A DNA stretch of 64,000 nucleotides from Armatimonadota bacterium (GCA_025360125.1 JANYCU010000017.1:1-64000), one strand, 5' to 3'. Positions 43,738 through 52,952 are shown, counted from the first letter of the stretch. Numbers and translations are program-made. Notes: generated from the sequence alone by a model not told the origin.

Positions 43738-43927
43738 AAGTACCTTCTTTGACGAATCGGAGACTAACATCGGTTTCAAAAAATGGCGGCCGCTACCTGC
43801 AAATGGTGCGACCGCCTTGAGGGTTATGGGAGTTTCTTGCCAGCTCTCATCGGGAGCCTTCTGATCATTTAAACGCATTGGCAAAACATTCGGTTCCAAT
43901 AATTTGCGAATCTGCCAAAATCTAAAG

Positions 43928-45427
43928 GTGAGCAGTAATTTAGGCATCCCCACCCGCGAATCAAACTACGCCGACTGGTACAACGAGTTGGTCGTCAAAG
44001 CAGATCTGGCAGACTACTCGCCAGTCCGAGGATGCATGATTATCCCGCCGCATGGCTTCGCCCTTTGGGAGAATATGCAGCGAGCTCTGGACGACATGAT
44101 CAAGGAAACTGGCCACCAAAATGCCTACTTCCCCCTGCTCATTCCAAAGTCATTTTTCGACAAAGAAGCCGACCACGTCGAGGGCTTTGCCAAAGAGTGC
44201 GCGGTCGTCACCCATCACCGCCTCACCAAAAGCGCCGACGGCAAAAGCCTCATCCCTGACCCAGAAGCCGAACTCGAAGAGCCACTCATCATTCGTCCAA
44301 CCAGCGAAACGATCATCTGGAACACCTACAAAAAGTGGATCCAAAGCTATCGTGACCTGCCAATTTTGGTTAACCAATGGGCCAACGTCATGCGTTGGGA
44401 ACTTCGTACCCGTCTGTTCCTTCGCACCGCAGAGTTTCTCTGGCAAGAAGGCCACACCGCCCACACCACGTACGAAGAAGCCGACGCCGAAGCCCTTACC
44501 ATCCTTCACGACGTCTACAGCAAGTTCGCCGAGGAATGGATGGCCGTGCCCGTCTTCCGAGGCATCAAGACCAAGAGCGAAACATTTGCGGGCGCAAGCC
44601 ACTCCTATTGCATCGAAGCCATGACCCAAGACCTCCGCGCAATCCAAGCCGGAACGTCGCACCACCTCGGTCAAAACTTCGCCAAAGCCTTCGATGTCCA
44701 ATATCAAAGTGCCGAGGGCAAACTTGAGTACGTATACGCCACCAGCTGGGGAGTCTCAACCCGCCTTATCGGAACCCTCATCATGGCCCACAGCGATGAT
44801 AAAGGCTTCGTATGCCCGCCAAAGCTCGCCCCAATTCAGGTCGTCTTTGTTCCAATGGGCAAGGCCGAAGGCCTCGAGCAAACGACTGCTGTCGCCAAAG
44901 ACCTCGCCGCCCAACTCAAGGCCAAGGGAATCCGCGTCAAAGTCGATGACCGAGCCAAAGAATCCCCCGGATTCAAAGCCAAACACTGGGAAATGCGCGG
45001 AGTCTGCATGCGAGTCGACGTCGGAGGACGCGAACTCGAAGCGGGCGAACTCGGAGTTTCCCGTCGGGATGAAGACGAGAAGCAAATGGTCACGACGGGA
45101 AGCGTCGTTGATCATGTCACGGCGCAACTCGCAGCCATGCAGGGCGACCTTTTCACCAAAGCTCTCGCCTTCCGGGAAGCCAATATCCACCGAATCGACA
45201 CATGGGACGCCTTCGCCAAGCAATTTGACGGCGAAGGCGGCGGTGGCTTCGTCCTCGCCCACTGGGATGGAACCGCAGAAACCGAGGAGAAAATTCGTGA
45301 ACTCACCAAAGCCTCGATCCGCTGCATTCCTCTCAACCACGAAAAGCCAGAAGACGGTCAACCCGGCAAATGCGTGTTGACTGGGGCTCCTAGCCAGCAA
45401 CGCGTCGTCTTCGCGAAAGCCTATTAG
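43928..45427 (+). CDS. proS: Prolyl-tRNA synthetase, archaeal/eukaryotic-like short form
   Basis: 499 residues from GTG 43928; an in-frame TTG at 43904 is also possible. Class II core: [54 protein letters not shown]. The C-terminal anticodon-binding part includes [20 protein letters not shown]. It lacks the editing insertion of the long bacterial type, as in archaeal-like ProRS. It charges tRNA-Pro. It is divergent from the esterase gene, whose long ORF overlaps it only in a shadow frame. Confidence 0.92.
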   Translation: MSSNLGIPTRESNYADWYNELVVKADLADYSPVRGCMIIPPHGFALWENMQRALDDMIKETGHQNAYFPLLIPKSFFDKEADHVEGFAKECAVVTHHRLTKSADGKSLIPDPEAELEEPLIIRPTSETIIWNTYKKWIQSYRDLPILVNQWANVMRWELRTRLFLRTAEFLWQEGHTAHTTYEEADAEALTILHDVYSKFAEEWMAVPVFRGIKTKSETFAGASHSYCIEAMTQDLRAIQAGTSHHLGQNFAKAFDVQYQSAEGKLEYVYATSWGVSTRLIGTLIMAHSDDKGFVCPPKLAPIQVVFVPMGKAEGLEQTTAVAKDLAAQLKAKGIRVKVDDRAKESPGFKAKHWEMRGVCMRVDVGGRELEAGELGVSRRDEDEKQMVTTGSVVDHVTAQLAAMQGDLFTKALAFREANIHRIDTWDAFAKQFDGEGGGGFVLAHWDGTAETEEKIRELTKASIRCIPLNHEKPEDGQPGKCVLTGAPSQQRVVFAKAY

Positions 45428-45759
45428 CATGGGGCAGAGGAACGAAGTTCCCAAGCTTCCAGCCTGCAGAATTGATTGGCAGAGCCAAGGCATGGATAGA
45501 GGGATGTTTTAGCGACGACATCCCCTCTGTCCAAGACCATTCAAGTCTATTCTTTAGTTTCTTTAGCCCCGAAGGTGGCGATTCAAGTTAGCCTAGCGCG
45601 AAGCGCTAGGTGTAGAATTCGATGTAATTGCGGGCTGAAAGTCCGCTTCAATTCAGATCATTTCGGTAAAGCAACGATCATCCAATTCTATGCTCAATAA
45701 ATTCTCGCTTAGTGAACCCGGTTGACTGACGGATGAAAGCTAGAAGCTAACCACTATAT
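45428..45759. repeat. Intergenic cluster of GAA-triloop hairpins
   Basis: No gene seen in these 332 bp. Hairpins in order: GGAAC-GAA-GTTCC (45439-45451); a long imperfect stem at about 45494-45532; GCCCC-GAA-GGTGGC with one bulge (about 45566-45579); CCTAGCGC-GAA-GCGCTAGG, a perfect 8-bp stem (45592-45610); GCGGGCT-GAA-AGTCCGC with one G-T pair (45630-45646). Four of the five have the same GAA loop. No T tracts follow, so they do not look like ordinary terminators. Confidence 0.75.
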
Positions 45760-46611
45760 TCAATGCGGTCCCGTTACCGCGCCCGAAACCCCTTCCTCAC
45801 GAAAAACGATCTTCCCACCCTCAAGAACCGGAACCCCGCACGGTCCGCCCTTGTCAATCGACCGCAACCCATCAACCTCGCTTCCGTCCATCCGAAAGAC
45901 CGGAAAATAATACTTTGCGACCTGATCGGCGTTCCCTTCGATATAATGCCCAACCATAATCCGCCGAAACCGAGTAGCAGACTGGTTCGGACCCGAACCG
46001 TGAACCAAAGACCCGTTAAAGAAGATCACATCCCCCTTCTTCATGTGAACCGGAATCGCCGACATCCCAGGAAGGTTGATCACCACGTCCGAAAAGCTCT
46101 TCGTGGTATCCGCCGGCTCGGTACAGACCATCGGCATGTCCTGCGTGCCCGGCACCACTTCCAAACAGCCATTTTCGTCATCAATATCCTCAAGCGCCAA
46201 CCAAGCCGCCATGCACGTCCCCGGCTCAGCCTGCAAATACCGATTGTCCTGGTGCAACGCCTGCCCCCGAGCTCCCGGCGGCTTAAAGTAGACCATTGTT
46301 TGGACTGCCAATGGAGACCGATCATAAAACGACGAGAGATATCGGTCAATCCGAGGATCAACCATGTAGTCGAACGCCACTTTATCACCCCGATGAGGTT
46401 GCAACAATCGCGGATAGCGTTTGAGCGGATCTTCATGGTTGGTATCAACACCCCCCTCGGCCCAACCGTCACCACCACGTTCCACCATGTCGGTAAAGTA
46501 CTGGCTCCAAAAATCGCACTCAGAGTCCGAAAACAAACCCCGCACCACCAAATAACCATTGGTAAGGTAAAAATCTTTCTCAGAATCAAGAATCGGGTCA
46601 ACGGTGGTCAT
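45760..46611 (-). CDS. Phytanoyl-CoA dioxygenase (PhyH) family oxygenase
   Basis: 283 residues from ATG 46611. The Fe(II) ligands HxD are in ALHQDNRYLQAEPGT, the distal His in GSLVHGSGPNQS, and the 2-oxoglutarate Arg in RFRRIMVGHY. LEDIDDENGCLEVVPGTQ is the family's metal-site strand. It is a second PhyH protein in the window, closer to ectoine-hydroxylase/PhyH proteins than the one at 19868. Substrate unknown. An upstream in-frame ATG at 46686 is judged too early. Confidence 0.85.
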   Translation of the reverse strand: MTTVDPILDSEKDFYLTNGYLVVRGLFSDSECDFWSQYFTDMVERGGDGWAEGGVDTNHEDPLKRYPRLLQPHRGDKVAFDYMVDPRIDRYLSSFYDRSPLAVQTMVYFKPPGARGQALHQDNRYLQAEPGTCMAAWLALEDIDDENGCLEVVPGTQDMPMVCTEPADTTKSFSDVVINLPGMSAIPVHMKKGDVIFFNGSLVHGSGPNQSATRFRRIMVGHYIEGNADQVAKYYFPVFRMDGSEVDGLRSIDKGGPCGVPVLEGGKIVFREEGVSGAVTGPH

Positions 46612-46754
46612 AGGCAAACGTCTCTTCACAATAATACAGTGATTGTAAGTGAAATTTCTTGCCCGACAGTGATCGAGTTCACTCAATTCAAGCTTTGAAA
46701 CCTATATGAAAGTGCGAGGTTTTCCCCCAGTCGACCGAGATTTCCAGGTCCTTT

Positions 46755-46763
46755 TGATATAAT
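46755..46763 (+). promoter_or_regulatory. Extended -10 promoter of the prepilin gene
   Basis: TGATATAAT gives an extended -10 (TGN plus TATAAT), 62 nt before ATG 46826. The leader between them contains a 7-bp hairpin (46774-46780 with 46798-46804). Confidence 0.5.
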
Positions 46764-46825
46764 GGACTACTGCCTGATTGAATTGGGAAATCTAATCCAA
46801 TCAGATTGAACAGGAATTATTCTCT

Positions 46826-47668
46826 ATGAAAAAGGCCTTTACGCTTATTGAATTACTTGTGGTTATTGCGATCATCGCAATTTTGGCTGCAATCCTCTTC
46901 CCCGTCTTTGCTCAAGCAAAAGAAGCGGCAAAACAGACTCGCGCGCTCGCTCAAATGAAGCAGCTTGCAACGTCACTGATCATGTACTCCACCGATCATG
47001 ATGACTACTTTGTTCCTGCTTCTGGTCGAGATCCGTTAGGCGTCTCCGATCCTTTCGTTTGGACCCAAGGCTTGTTCCCTTACGTCAAAAACGACCAAAT
47101 TTTTGTTTCTCCGGCAGCCAGCGATTCAACCATGGCCAAAGATTGGAGCACACGTAAGAACCAAAGCGTTGGCTACAGCGATGCCACCGGAGTTGATCCT
47201 AACAGCACCGCCGTGCCCGGAGCCGCCCCCGCCGGAACCGAAGGTTTCAATGGCGCAGCGTCATTCTCCCAAGCCGAAGAAGTGGCCCGGACTGGACTGA
47301 TCGTTACCACTCCGAACAGCCTTAACGGCAAAGAAAGAGGATATGTCTTCAATCCATACAACGGAGCAACACCAACCACCGGAACTGCCAGCGAGAACTA
47401 CAAAAATGGCCTCCCGCTTATTTCCGATGTGAACATCTGTACCACCGTTGCAGCAATGAATGCACTCACGCCATGTACTCCTGCCGGAGTCGGTTTCTTT
47501 GACTGCACCGCAAACGCTCCCGGAGCATTGAAGCCAGTCTATGCCCGATTCCGTGCCAATAAGAAAGGCGATGGCGTCACGCCAGTCATCTTTGCTGATG
47601 GCCACGCAAAATCGTTCACAGCCAACGCACTGAACACATTCGGCAACGTCATCTGGCGATTCCGATAA
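46826..47668 (+). CDS. Prepilin-type protein (DUF1559-like / pseudopilin)
   Basis: 280 residues. MKKA is followed by FTLIELLVVIAIIAILAAILFP, a minimal prepilin leader with cleavage after A4 and Glu at +5. FAQAKEAAKQTRALAQMKQLATSL and VIFADGHAKSF near the end match the abundant pilin-like proteins of Armatimonadota and Planctomycetota. It stands alone with its own promoter and terminator. It may form a surface filament or pseudopilus using the pil machinery. Confidence 0.85.
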   Translation: MKKAFTLIELLVVIAIIAILAAILFPVFAQAKEAAKQTRALAQMKQLATSLIMYSTDHDDYFVPASGRDPLGVSDPFVWTQGLFPYVKNDQIFVSPAASDSTMAKDWSTRKNQSVGYSDATGVDPNSTAVPGAAPAGTEGFNGAASFSQAEEVARTGLIVTTPNSLNGKERGYVFNPYNGATPTTGTASENYKNGLPLISDVNICTTVAAMNALTPCTPAGVGFFDCTANAPGALKPVYARFRANKKGDGVTPVIFADGHAKSFTANALNTFGNVIWRFR

Positions 47669-47694
47669 CCCAAAGAGAACTCCTGTTCTCCCCC

Positions 47695-47735
47695 AAAGCT
47701 TCCCTTCACCTAAAAAAGTTGAGGGAAGCTTTTTT
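47695..47735 (+). terminator. Rho-independent terminator after the prepilin gene
   Basis: Arms 47695-47705 and 47722-47732 pair over 11 bp (AAAGCTTCCCT with AGGGAAGCTTT), followed by further T residues. Confidence 0.9.
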
Positions 47736-47803
47736 GCGTGGGATCAAACTAGGACATTGAACCTTCGCTGGGGCATCCAATCCGGGTAGAACAGGAAGGC
47801 ACT

Positions 47804-48274
47804 ATGACCGATTGGCTAACTCAGTTTTCAACCTACCTTCCCCGACTCGGCCACCGAAACTGGATACTCATCGCCGATGCGGCCTACCCTGAGCAAGTTG
47901 CTCCAGGAGTGACCACCGTAGTCGCCGACGCTCCCGTTGATGAAGTCCTCAATCGGGTCCTTACAAAGATTCAAGAATCTGGCCACGTGTCTCCAATGGT
48001 TCTTCTCGATCGCGAATTGGAATTCATCTCCGATGACCTTTGCCCCGGAGTCCTTGCTTTGCGAAGCAGTATCAGATTCGAAATTGGTCAATTACCGTGT
48101 TCGGACGCCGCCCACGATTCCATCCTCGAAATGCTCGCGATGGAAGGCGAAACCTACTCAGTCTTCGTCATCAAAACCAATACAATGATTCCTTATACTT
48201 CCGTTTTCCTTCGGCTCGAATGCGGTTACTGGGATGCGGATCGCGAGAAATACCTCCGCGAGGTCATGGGATAG
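47804..48274 (+). CDS. RbsD/FucU-like sugar mutarotase homologue
   Basis: 156 residues behind AGGAAGG. LPRLGHRNWILIADAAYPEQ matches the RbsD/FucU active-site strand (LGHGD.I.IADA.FP), with the conserved His and Asp. These enzymes interconvert sugar anomers (ribose or fucose). Sequence elsewhere is divergent, so the substrate is unsure. The stop overlaps the GTG start of the aldo/keto reductase gene (TAGTG), suggesting joint sugar metabolism. Confidence 0.6.
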   Translation: MTDWLTQFSTYLPRLGHRNWILIADAAYPEQVAPGVTTVVADAPVDEVLNRVLTKIQESGHVSPMVLLDRELEFISDDLCPGVLALRSSIRFEIGQLPCSDAAHDSILEMLAMEGETYSVFVIKTNTMIPYTSVFLRLECGYWDADREKYLREVMG

Positions 48275-49236
48275 TGTCAGTGCCCTTTCGCTCCCTCAGA
48301 TCGGGCGACCAAATGCCTGTCCTCGGTCTCGGAACGTTCGGCTCCGATAAGTACAATGCTGCGACCGTTGCCGCCGCCGTAATCGAAGGTTACGGGCTGG
48401 GTTATCGCCATTTCGATTGCGCCGAAGTGTACGGCAACGAAAAGGAAATCGGAGACTCTTTTGCTTCAATAGTCCGAAATGGAGCCAACCGCAAGGACCT
48501 TTGGATCACCAGCAAGGTTTGGAACAATCACCACGGTGACGCGGTCGCAGCCTGCGAAAACTCCCTCCGAAACCTCAAGCTTGACTATCTCGATCTGTAT
48601 CTCATCCATTGGCCATTCGCAAACCATCACGAGCAAGGCGTAGCTGTCAATTCTCGCGATCCACATGCCAAACCGTACAATCACGACGGATACATGCGAA
48701 CCTGGTCACAACTCGAAGACCTTCACCAACGCGGTCTGGTAAGAAACATCGGAACGTCGAACATGACGATCCCAAAACTCTCCCGAGTGCTCAGTGACGC
48801 GTCAATAAAGCCCGCCGTCAATGAAATGGAAATCCACCCCCACTTTCAACAGCCCGAGTTATTCAACTTTTGCATCCAAAACGAAATCGTCCCCATCGGC
48901 TACTCTCCGATAGGCTCTCCCAGCCGCCCCGAACGAGACCGCACCAGCGACGACACCATCGATATAGAAGACCCCGTCATTGTCCAAATTGGCAACCGAC
49001 TTAACATTCACCCGGCTGTTATTTGTATCAAATGGCAGATCCAGCGCGGCTCAATCCCCATCCCTTTTTCGGTCAAGCGATCCCAAATGGAAACCACCCT
49101 GAAAGGAGTATCGTCAGAACCACTCACCGAAGCCGAGATGAACGCTGTCAGCCAAATCGACCGAAACTGCCGCCTCATCAAAGGACAAGTCTTCCTCTGG
49201 CCCGAAGCCAACGACTGGCAAGACCTGTGGGACTAA
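48274..49236 (+). CDS. Aldo/keto reductase
   Basis: 320 residues from GTG 48274 (GTG 48280 is an alternative). MPVLGLGTFGS starts the barrel. The catalytic residues are D and Y in RHFDCAEVYGNE, K in LWITSKVWNN and H in LYLIHWPF. IPIPFSVKRSQMETTL is the NADPH-binding region. It reduces an aldehyde or sugar; substrate unknown. The open frame extends upstream but over the RbsD-like gene. Confidence 0.88.
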   Translation: MSVPFRSLRSGDQMPVLGLGTFGSDKYNAATVAAAVIEGYGLGYRHFDCAEVYGNEKEIGDSFASIVRNGANRKDLWITSKVWNNHHGDAVAACENSLRNLKLDYLDLYLIHWPFANHHEQGVAVNSRDPHAKPYNHDGYMRTWSQLEDLHQRGLVRNIGTSNMTIPKLSRVLSDASIKPAVNEMEIHPHFQQPELFNFCIQNEIVPIGYSPIGSPSRPERDRTSDDTIDIEDPVIVQIGNRLNIHPAVICIKWQIQRGSIPIPFSVKRSQMETTLKGVSSEPLTEAEMNAVSQIDRNCRLIKGQVFLWPEANDWQDLWD

Positions 49237-49521
49237 TTAGAATCGAGGAACAAAGTTCCCCAGCCGTCCCTCCCGGATTATCCCAGCATTCCTAATATTA
49301 CAGTAGTAGAACCCAGTTCCCAGCGAACGACAAGGAACTAGTCATGCTACGCCCTCGGGAGAGCTACGGAGTAGCCAAGAGCTGAGCAGGCCTTAGGCGA
49401 AGCGGAGGGCGTGGACAAGTTTTGGCATCTGCCATCCCACGGAAGCCATTTCGTCAACTTGATCACCATCCCGCCACAAAAAGATCAAGCCTTCGAACCT
49501 CAGTTGGCTTATAATTGCCCT
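49237..49521. repeat. Intergenic hairpin cluster downstream of the aldo/keto reductase
   Basis: No gene. It contains GGAAC-AAA-GTTCC at 49247-49259, matching the proS-side hairpin except for the loop. GCTAC-GGA-GTAGC lies at 49363-49375 and a GCGAAGC word at 49397-49403. An 8-bp inverted repeat (49349-49356 with 49405-49412) encloses the last two. The promoter of the next gene is at 49510. Confidence 0.65.
49510..49515 (+). promoter_or_regulatory. TATAAT -10 box, probable leaderless promoter
   Basis: A consensus TATAAT ends 6 nt before ATG 49522. A -35 element is not clear. Confidence 0.5.
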
Positions 49522-50031
49522 ATGAAAGTGCCCAACGGCTTAAAACTCCAACGAGGCATCTTCATCACGTGGTCAGTCCTCTGGTTCTTGGCCCTTCTGC
49601 CAGTTGAGTTCATTCACAAATCACTAAGTCTAGTCTTCCTTCAAATCGAAGATGCCGTATCGTCATGGGACCGAAGGTATCTGACCTGGGGTCAAGACTA
49701 TATCCAGGACGCCGACTGGCATTACAAACTAACACCCCAAATACTGATATTCGTTTTTGCAATGTGGACTCTCTCTGTCTTTCTCGCGTTGAAAGTCCGC
49801 GCACAGGTTCGATGTAGCCGATGGATCTGGCGAATCCTCTGGCTCGTCGCGATGATCCTCTCCTATTGCTTCGTGCGTTCCGAGGTCATCGTAGCTTCTA
49901 CACCCTGGGAGACCATCTGGGATTGGTTTGGTGCCATGATCATCATGGTTCCGTTCTGGCTACTCCAACCCGCTGACTTGGCTCCATTGTGGCGCTCGCG
50001 AAGCAATTGCCAACCAAATGCGGTGGATTGA
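49522..50031 (+). CDS. Small integral membrane protein of unknown function
   Basis: 169 residues with about four hydrophobic segments: FITWSVLWFLALLPVEF, ILIFVFAMWTLSVFLAL, WIWRILWLVAMILSYCFV and FGAMIIMVPFWLL. Trp-rich. No family recognised. ATG 49522 is chosen over upstream in-frame starts because TATAAT lies 6 nt before it. It borders the repeat-rich accessory region. Confidence 0.55.
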   Translation: MKVPNGLKLQRGIFITWSVLWFLALLPVEFIHKSLSLVFLQIEDAVSSWDRRYLTWGQDYIQDADWHYKLTPQILIFVFAMWTLSVFLALKVRAQVRCSRWIWRILWLVAMILSYCFVRSEVIVASTPWETIWDWFGAMIIMVPFWLLQPADLAPLWRSRSNCQPNAVD

Positions 50032-50147
50032 GTACCGGCTGCCACCATGCAACTATTGTCGCAGCCATTAGCGATTAGTTGCCAGGGAACAGCGCCAACG
50101 GAGAGTCCTTGGAAAAGACCGCCAATAGGGCAGTCTTTTCTGAGGTG

Positions 50148-50236
50148 GGCTTTACCCTTAGCCCAGTCCGAGAGTCTTTCGACGTATCAGCGTCAAAAGG
50201 CTCGGAGGGCTGGGTAGGCAGGCAGAAACTGTCCCT
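50148..50236. repeat. Structured 89-bp element, copy 1
   Basis: Repeats at 50307-50395 with a few changes. Its core folds as nested arms: CCCAG, CCGAG and CTTTTG-type segments pair with CAAAAG, CTCGG and CTGGG around a TATCAG loop. Near the end, GGCAG-AAA-CTGTC is a further small triloop stem in this copy. Confidence 0.75.
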
Positions 50237-50306
50237 TCCACAGCCGCCGTGCAACTATTGTCTCAGCCCGTAGCGATTAGTTGCCAGGGAACAGCGCCAA
50301 CGGTGC

Positions 50307-50395
50307 GGCTTTACTCTTAGCCCAGTCCGAGAGGCTTTTGGCGTATCAGCGTCAAAAGGCTCGGAGGGCTGGGTAGGCAGGCGGTAACTGTCCCT
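50307..50395. repeat. Structured 89-bp element, copy 2
   Basis: Second copy of 50148-50236. In this copy the inner stem is CTTTTGGCG with CGTCAAAAG (one G-T pair) around TATCAG. No mobile-element gene is seen next to it. Confidence 0.75.
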
Positions 50396-50531
50396 ACCAC
50401 GGTCGCTAGCTCAGGGCACAATCTTATCCTGAACTCTGTGCTCTGAAAACTGAGCCTTGATTTTGCGAGCGACCCCGCCGATAGGCGAGAATTCAAGAGA
50501 AGTGCAAAAAAAACACCAATCCCCACACCCC

Positions 50532-50580
50532 GACTCTCCACTCCGCACTCCGCACTCTGCACTTCGCACTATGCACTGCC
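50532..50580. repeat. Degenerate heptad array (CACTNNG)
   Basis: Seven head-to-tail 7-bp units, from GACTCTC through CACTCCG, CACTCCG, CACTCTG, CACTTCG, CACTATG and CACTGCC. The last four recur over the glucosidase stop at 53335-53362, and a degraded set is at 50885-50905. Confidence 0.8.
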
Positions 50581-50617
50581 TTCCGCAATCAAATTCGCAA
50601 TCAACGCCGTCCAGCCC
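50549..50617. repeat. Copy of the glucosidase gene 3' end (69 bp)
   Basis: Matches 53331-53399, the true end of the GH63-type gene including its stop and the heptads, at 68 of 69 positions. Beyond 50617 the sequence leaves the gene and enters the hairpin unit. Confidence 0.9.
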
Positions 50618-50900
50618 TTCGAAGTGGGACAAGAATCGTTACCTCTTTTGTAAGAGGTCGGTGAGCGATTTCGATTGAACCAATCGAAATGCTGAGCAAA
50701 CCGGGAGATTAGATTCATAAATGCTCATAAGCTTTGTTCACGATCAGCCACGTCTAAGACATTGGATGCTTCCCAAATCGCATCCCTCCAAAGATTGGAA
50801 GGGTGGCGCATCGGTCATTCCATTTACATTGCTCTTTCATGACCGACGGAGGAACGAAGTTCCCAGGGGGTGGATGATTCTCCCGACTCCGCGCTCTGCA
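50579..50900. repeat. Long direct repeat, left unit
   Basis: Pairs with 53041-53343. The first 230 bp (50579-50808) match 53041-53270 closely. After a divergent stretch, 50867-50900 matches 53310-53343 with one change. It contains CCTCTT-TTGT-AAGAGG (50642-50657), a perfect 10-bp stem with AAC loop (50668-50690), and GGAAC-GAA-GTTCC (50851-50863). Confidence 0.88.
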
Positions 50901-51151
50901 TTACGCTCCCCCTGGGAAAATCGTCACTCGAAATTATGAGTTTTGATACGGCAGACTTTCGGATGGTCGGATTCGATTCAACGAGATATCTCTACTAGTT
51001 GAGAATTAACCATCAAAACAAAAGTTCTTGCCACAATGAGTTCCTTGTCCTTAAGAGTTTGAACTCCACCAACGCTTGGAACTCCGCTATAAATTGACAT
51101 GTTTTATAAAACACACTTTCAAATTTGATCAATGCAGTGTATTATTCACAA

Positions 51152-51568
51152 ATGAAACGAACGCTTCAATCGAAAACGGTCAAAAATCTAATTCGATTTG
51201 GTTGTTTAAGTTTCGTATCATTCGGACTCTATGGAGTTTGTATAAGTCGTTGGGCCGGAGTCAATCTTCGGCTCAACACTATATCAGTCAGATATGACCG
51301 ATCAAGTAAGAACAGTCAATTAGGCAGATTTATATTGGTAAATCCTACATTCGCCAAGGTTGAGATGAATGTTCAACCAGCATGTGGATGCGTTGTTGTG
51401 ACGGATTATCCAAAGAATTTGTATCCTTTTGTTCCATGCATCGTGGTTTTGGAGATTCACCCAGATTCGTTAATCTCAAAGCCTGGATACAAGCAAAGGG
51501 TGGCATTTGAATGTTCAGACTCTAGGCATAAGTGGACCGAAACCGTAGAAGTAGAACCAAGGATATAG
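51152..51568 (+). CDS. DUF1573-like exported protein
   Basis: 138 residues. A hydrophobic N-terminal segment (FGCLSFVSFGLYGVC) serves as signal or anchor. The body has GRFILVNPTFAKVEMNVQPACGC and PCIVVLEIHPDSL, which fits the DUF1573 Ig-like fold with its CGC motif. TATTAT lies 6 nt before the ATG. First of three closely spaced genes (2- and 11-nt gaps) in AT-richer DNA between two copies of a direct repeat. Confidence 0.65.
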   Translation: MKRTLQSKTVKNLIRFGCLSFVSFGLYGVCISRWAGVNLRLNTISVRYDRSSKNSQLGRFILVNPTFAKVEMNVQPACGCVVVTDYPKNLYPFVPCIVVLEIHPDSLISKPGYKQRVAFECSDSRHKWTETVEVEPRI

Positions 51569-51570
51569 TC

Positions 51571-51954
51571 ATGAAATTAACTAAAATACTCTCAATCACT
51601 GTGCTACTTAGCTTGACGAGCCAATTTATGGCTCAAGACGACGTGCCACCTGCATCGCCTGTGACCATCCATAAAATGAAGTGCTTTCCAAATTACCCAT
51701 TTGGGGCTGGTGAAAACGAAAATATAACCTGTACTCCAGCATGCGAAGGAAATTGCTTCCGTCGAACATTCGGAACTGCCTACGTCAGCGTATGCGTTCC
51801 GGGGACTGCCTCTGAAACGTGCGTCGCTACATACAAGGACTTTCACTGGAGTATAGAAACAGCTCCTTGCAAATCAGACCCTTACGGGTGTGGATGTGAT
51901 ACAACGTGGAGTGCCGGACATACAGAAACGATCAGCTTGCCAACTTGCACCTAA
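51571..51954 (+). CDS. Small cysteine-rich secreted protein
   Basis: 127 residues. Signal peptide MKLTKILSITVLLSLTSQFMA, then a mature part with ten cysteines (ITCTPACEGNCFRR, then CVPGTASETCVAT, CGCDTTW), probably disulphide-bonded. No family recognised. It starts 2 nt after the DUF1573-like gene. The Cys-rich form suggests a stable extracellular or periplasmic factor. Confidence 0.6.
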   Translation: MKLTKILSITVLLSLTSQFMAQDDVPPASPVTIHKMKCFPNYPFGAGENENITCTPACEGNCFRRTFGTAYVSVCVPGTASETCVATYKDFHWSIETAPCKSDPYGCGCDTTWSAGHTETISLPTCT

Positions 51955-51965
51955 ATGGCACGATT

Positions 51966-52952
51966 ATGGAAAACTTTCAACATCTAACTTGGAGCATTAC
52001 GTCTTCGCAAGAATGGCGAGAATCAGGCGGAGCAGCTCAGACCTTTCAAAAAGAAATTGAAAGTACGATTGAGGTCTGGGTTGGTCAGACCTCAACTTTC
52101 TATCGCGTCAATAGTCCAATAATTAATGAAAGCAATAATCTTGAATTGCAGAGACAAGAATTTGAACTTCGTTCAAATTTCGCGATTATGCAGACATTTG
52201 ATTGCCGAAATACCCGTAGCCATGACAAGTGGGATGTTTGCTTTGTCCAAGTAATCCCCGCATTTGGCGATCCGAGAATTTCTGATGTCAATTTATTGCA
52301 ATTTCCATTAACTGAACTATTCACTCGCCTGATGCTTCTCGGTAAGGTGCCAACAAATTGGAATGAATTGCAGTTCGAAAATGGCGCCGACAAATTCTCG
52401 TTAAAAACCTGGGATGAAGTGAAAAAAACTTCCAAATTGAAGAGTGATCCAAGGGGATGGACAAAATATTCAGGTTCTTTTGTGAATCACAAGCTTGTTG
52501 GCGTTTCGATCACAAATGGTTATGGCGGAAGAGCCCTTCGAAATTATGACCATATTCAGTTCGATGGGAACCAAATCGTGAAATTTACTCGCTCGGATGA
52601 AACAATTCAATCCAAGAGGCTTACATCTCCTCGGTTAGTGTCCCAATTCGAATTGAAATCTGTGGATAATAATCCACCAAATATCGAGTTCAAAAAGGGT
52701 GCCACAGTGTTTGATTTTCGGCATTGTAATCCTGTTGCGCTGAATCAATTTCCAGACAAAACTTGCCCGCCAAAGACCTACAAGTGGTCTGGAGACGTGG
52801 CCGATATGAAGACTTTGGCTACATTAGATGTAGCTGGCTTTAATATTCCTCCTCCGCCAAAGCAAAATCCAATATCACCAATGTTTATTGGTATCACCGT
52901 CGTCGCTGGACTCATAGGTCTCGCTTCATTTTTTAAGCTGAGAAAGCGGTAG
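51966..52952 (+). CDS. C-terminally membrane-anchored protein of unknown function
   Basis: 328 residues from ATG 51966. There is no N-terminal signal at this start. The C-terminus has a Pro-rich stretch (IPPPPKQNP), a membrane helix (MFIGITVVAGLIGLASFF) and basic LRKR, a tail-anchor arrangement. The body is Asn/Phe/Lys-rich and unlike any family I know. An earlier in-frame ATG at 51906 overlaps the Cys-rich gene. It closes the three-gene module. Confidence 0.55.
   Translation: MENFQHLTWSITSSQEWRESGGAAQTFQKEIESTIEVWVGQTSTFYRVNSPIINESNNLELQRQEFELRSNFAIMQTFDCRNTRSHDKWDVCFVQVIPAFGDPRISDVNLLQFPLTELFTRLMLLGKVPTNWNELQFENGADKFSLKTWDEVKKTSKLKSDPRGWTKYSGSFVNHKLVGVSITNGYGGRALRNYDHIQFDGNQIVKFTRSDETIQSKRLTSPRLVSQFELKSVDNNPPNIEFKKGATVFDFRHCNPVALNQFPDKTCPPKTYKWSGDVADMKTLATLDVAGFNIPPPPKQNPISPMFIGITVVAGLIGLASFFKLRKR

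Larger units (their letters stand above)
50032..51151. repeat. Gene-free repeat region (tandem duplication, heptads, hairpin unit)
   Basis: No credible gene in 1120 bp. First comes a duplicated structured element: 50041-50101 repeats at 50243-50303, and 50148-50236 repeats at 50307-50395. Then heptad units of CACTNNG type at 50532-50580. A copy of the glucosidase 3' end lies at 50549-50617, followed by a hairpin-bearing unit to about 50900. The last 250 bp show nothing notable except TATTAT 6 nt before the next ATG. Short ORFs here with VRSAECGVRSG-like translation are products of the heptads. Confidence 0.8.

Noticed and set aside
43738-43953. N-terminal extension of the esterase gene
   Set aside because: The extra 72 residues lack features, and ATG 43737 has a ribosome site and a lipoprotein signal.
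45763-46698. 311-residue open frame on the plus strand
   Set aside because: Antisense to the PhyH gene, very basic low-quality translation, no start signal.
50041-50395. Possible CRISPR array
   Set aside because: Only two unequal copies, no regular spacers, no cas genes.
50317-50632. Minus-strand frames with VRSAECGVRSG-like translation
   Set aside because: They arise from the seven-base repeats and have no protein features.
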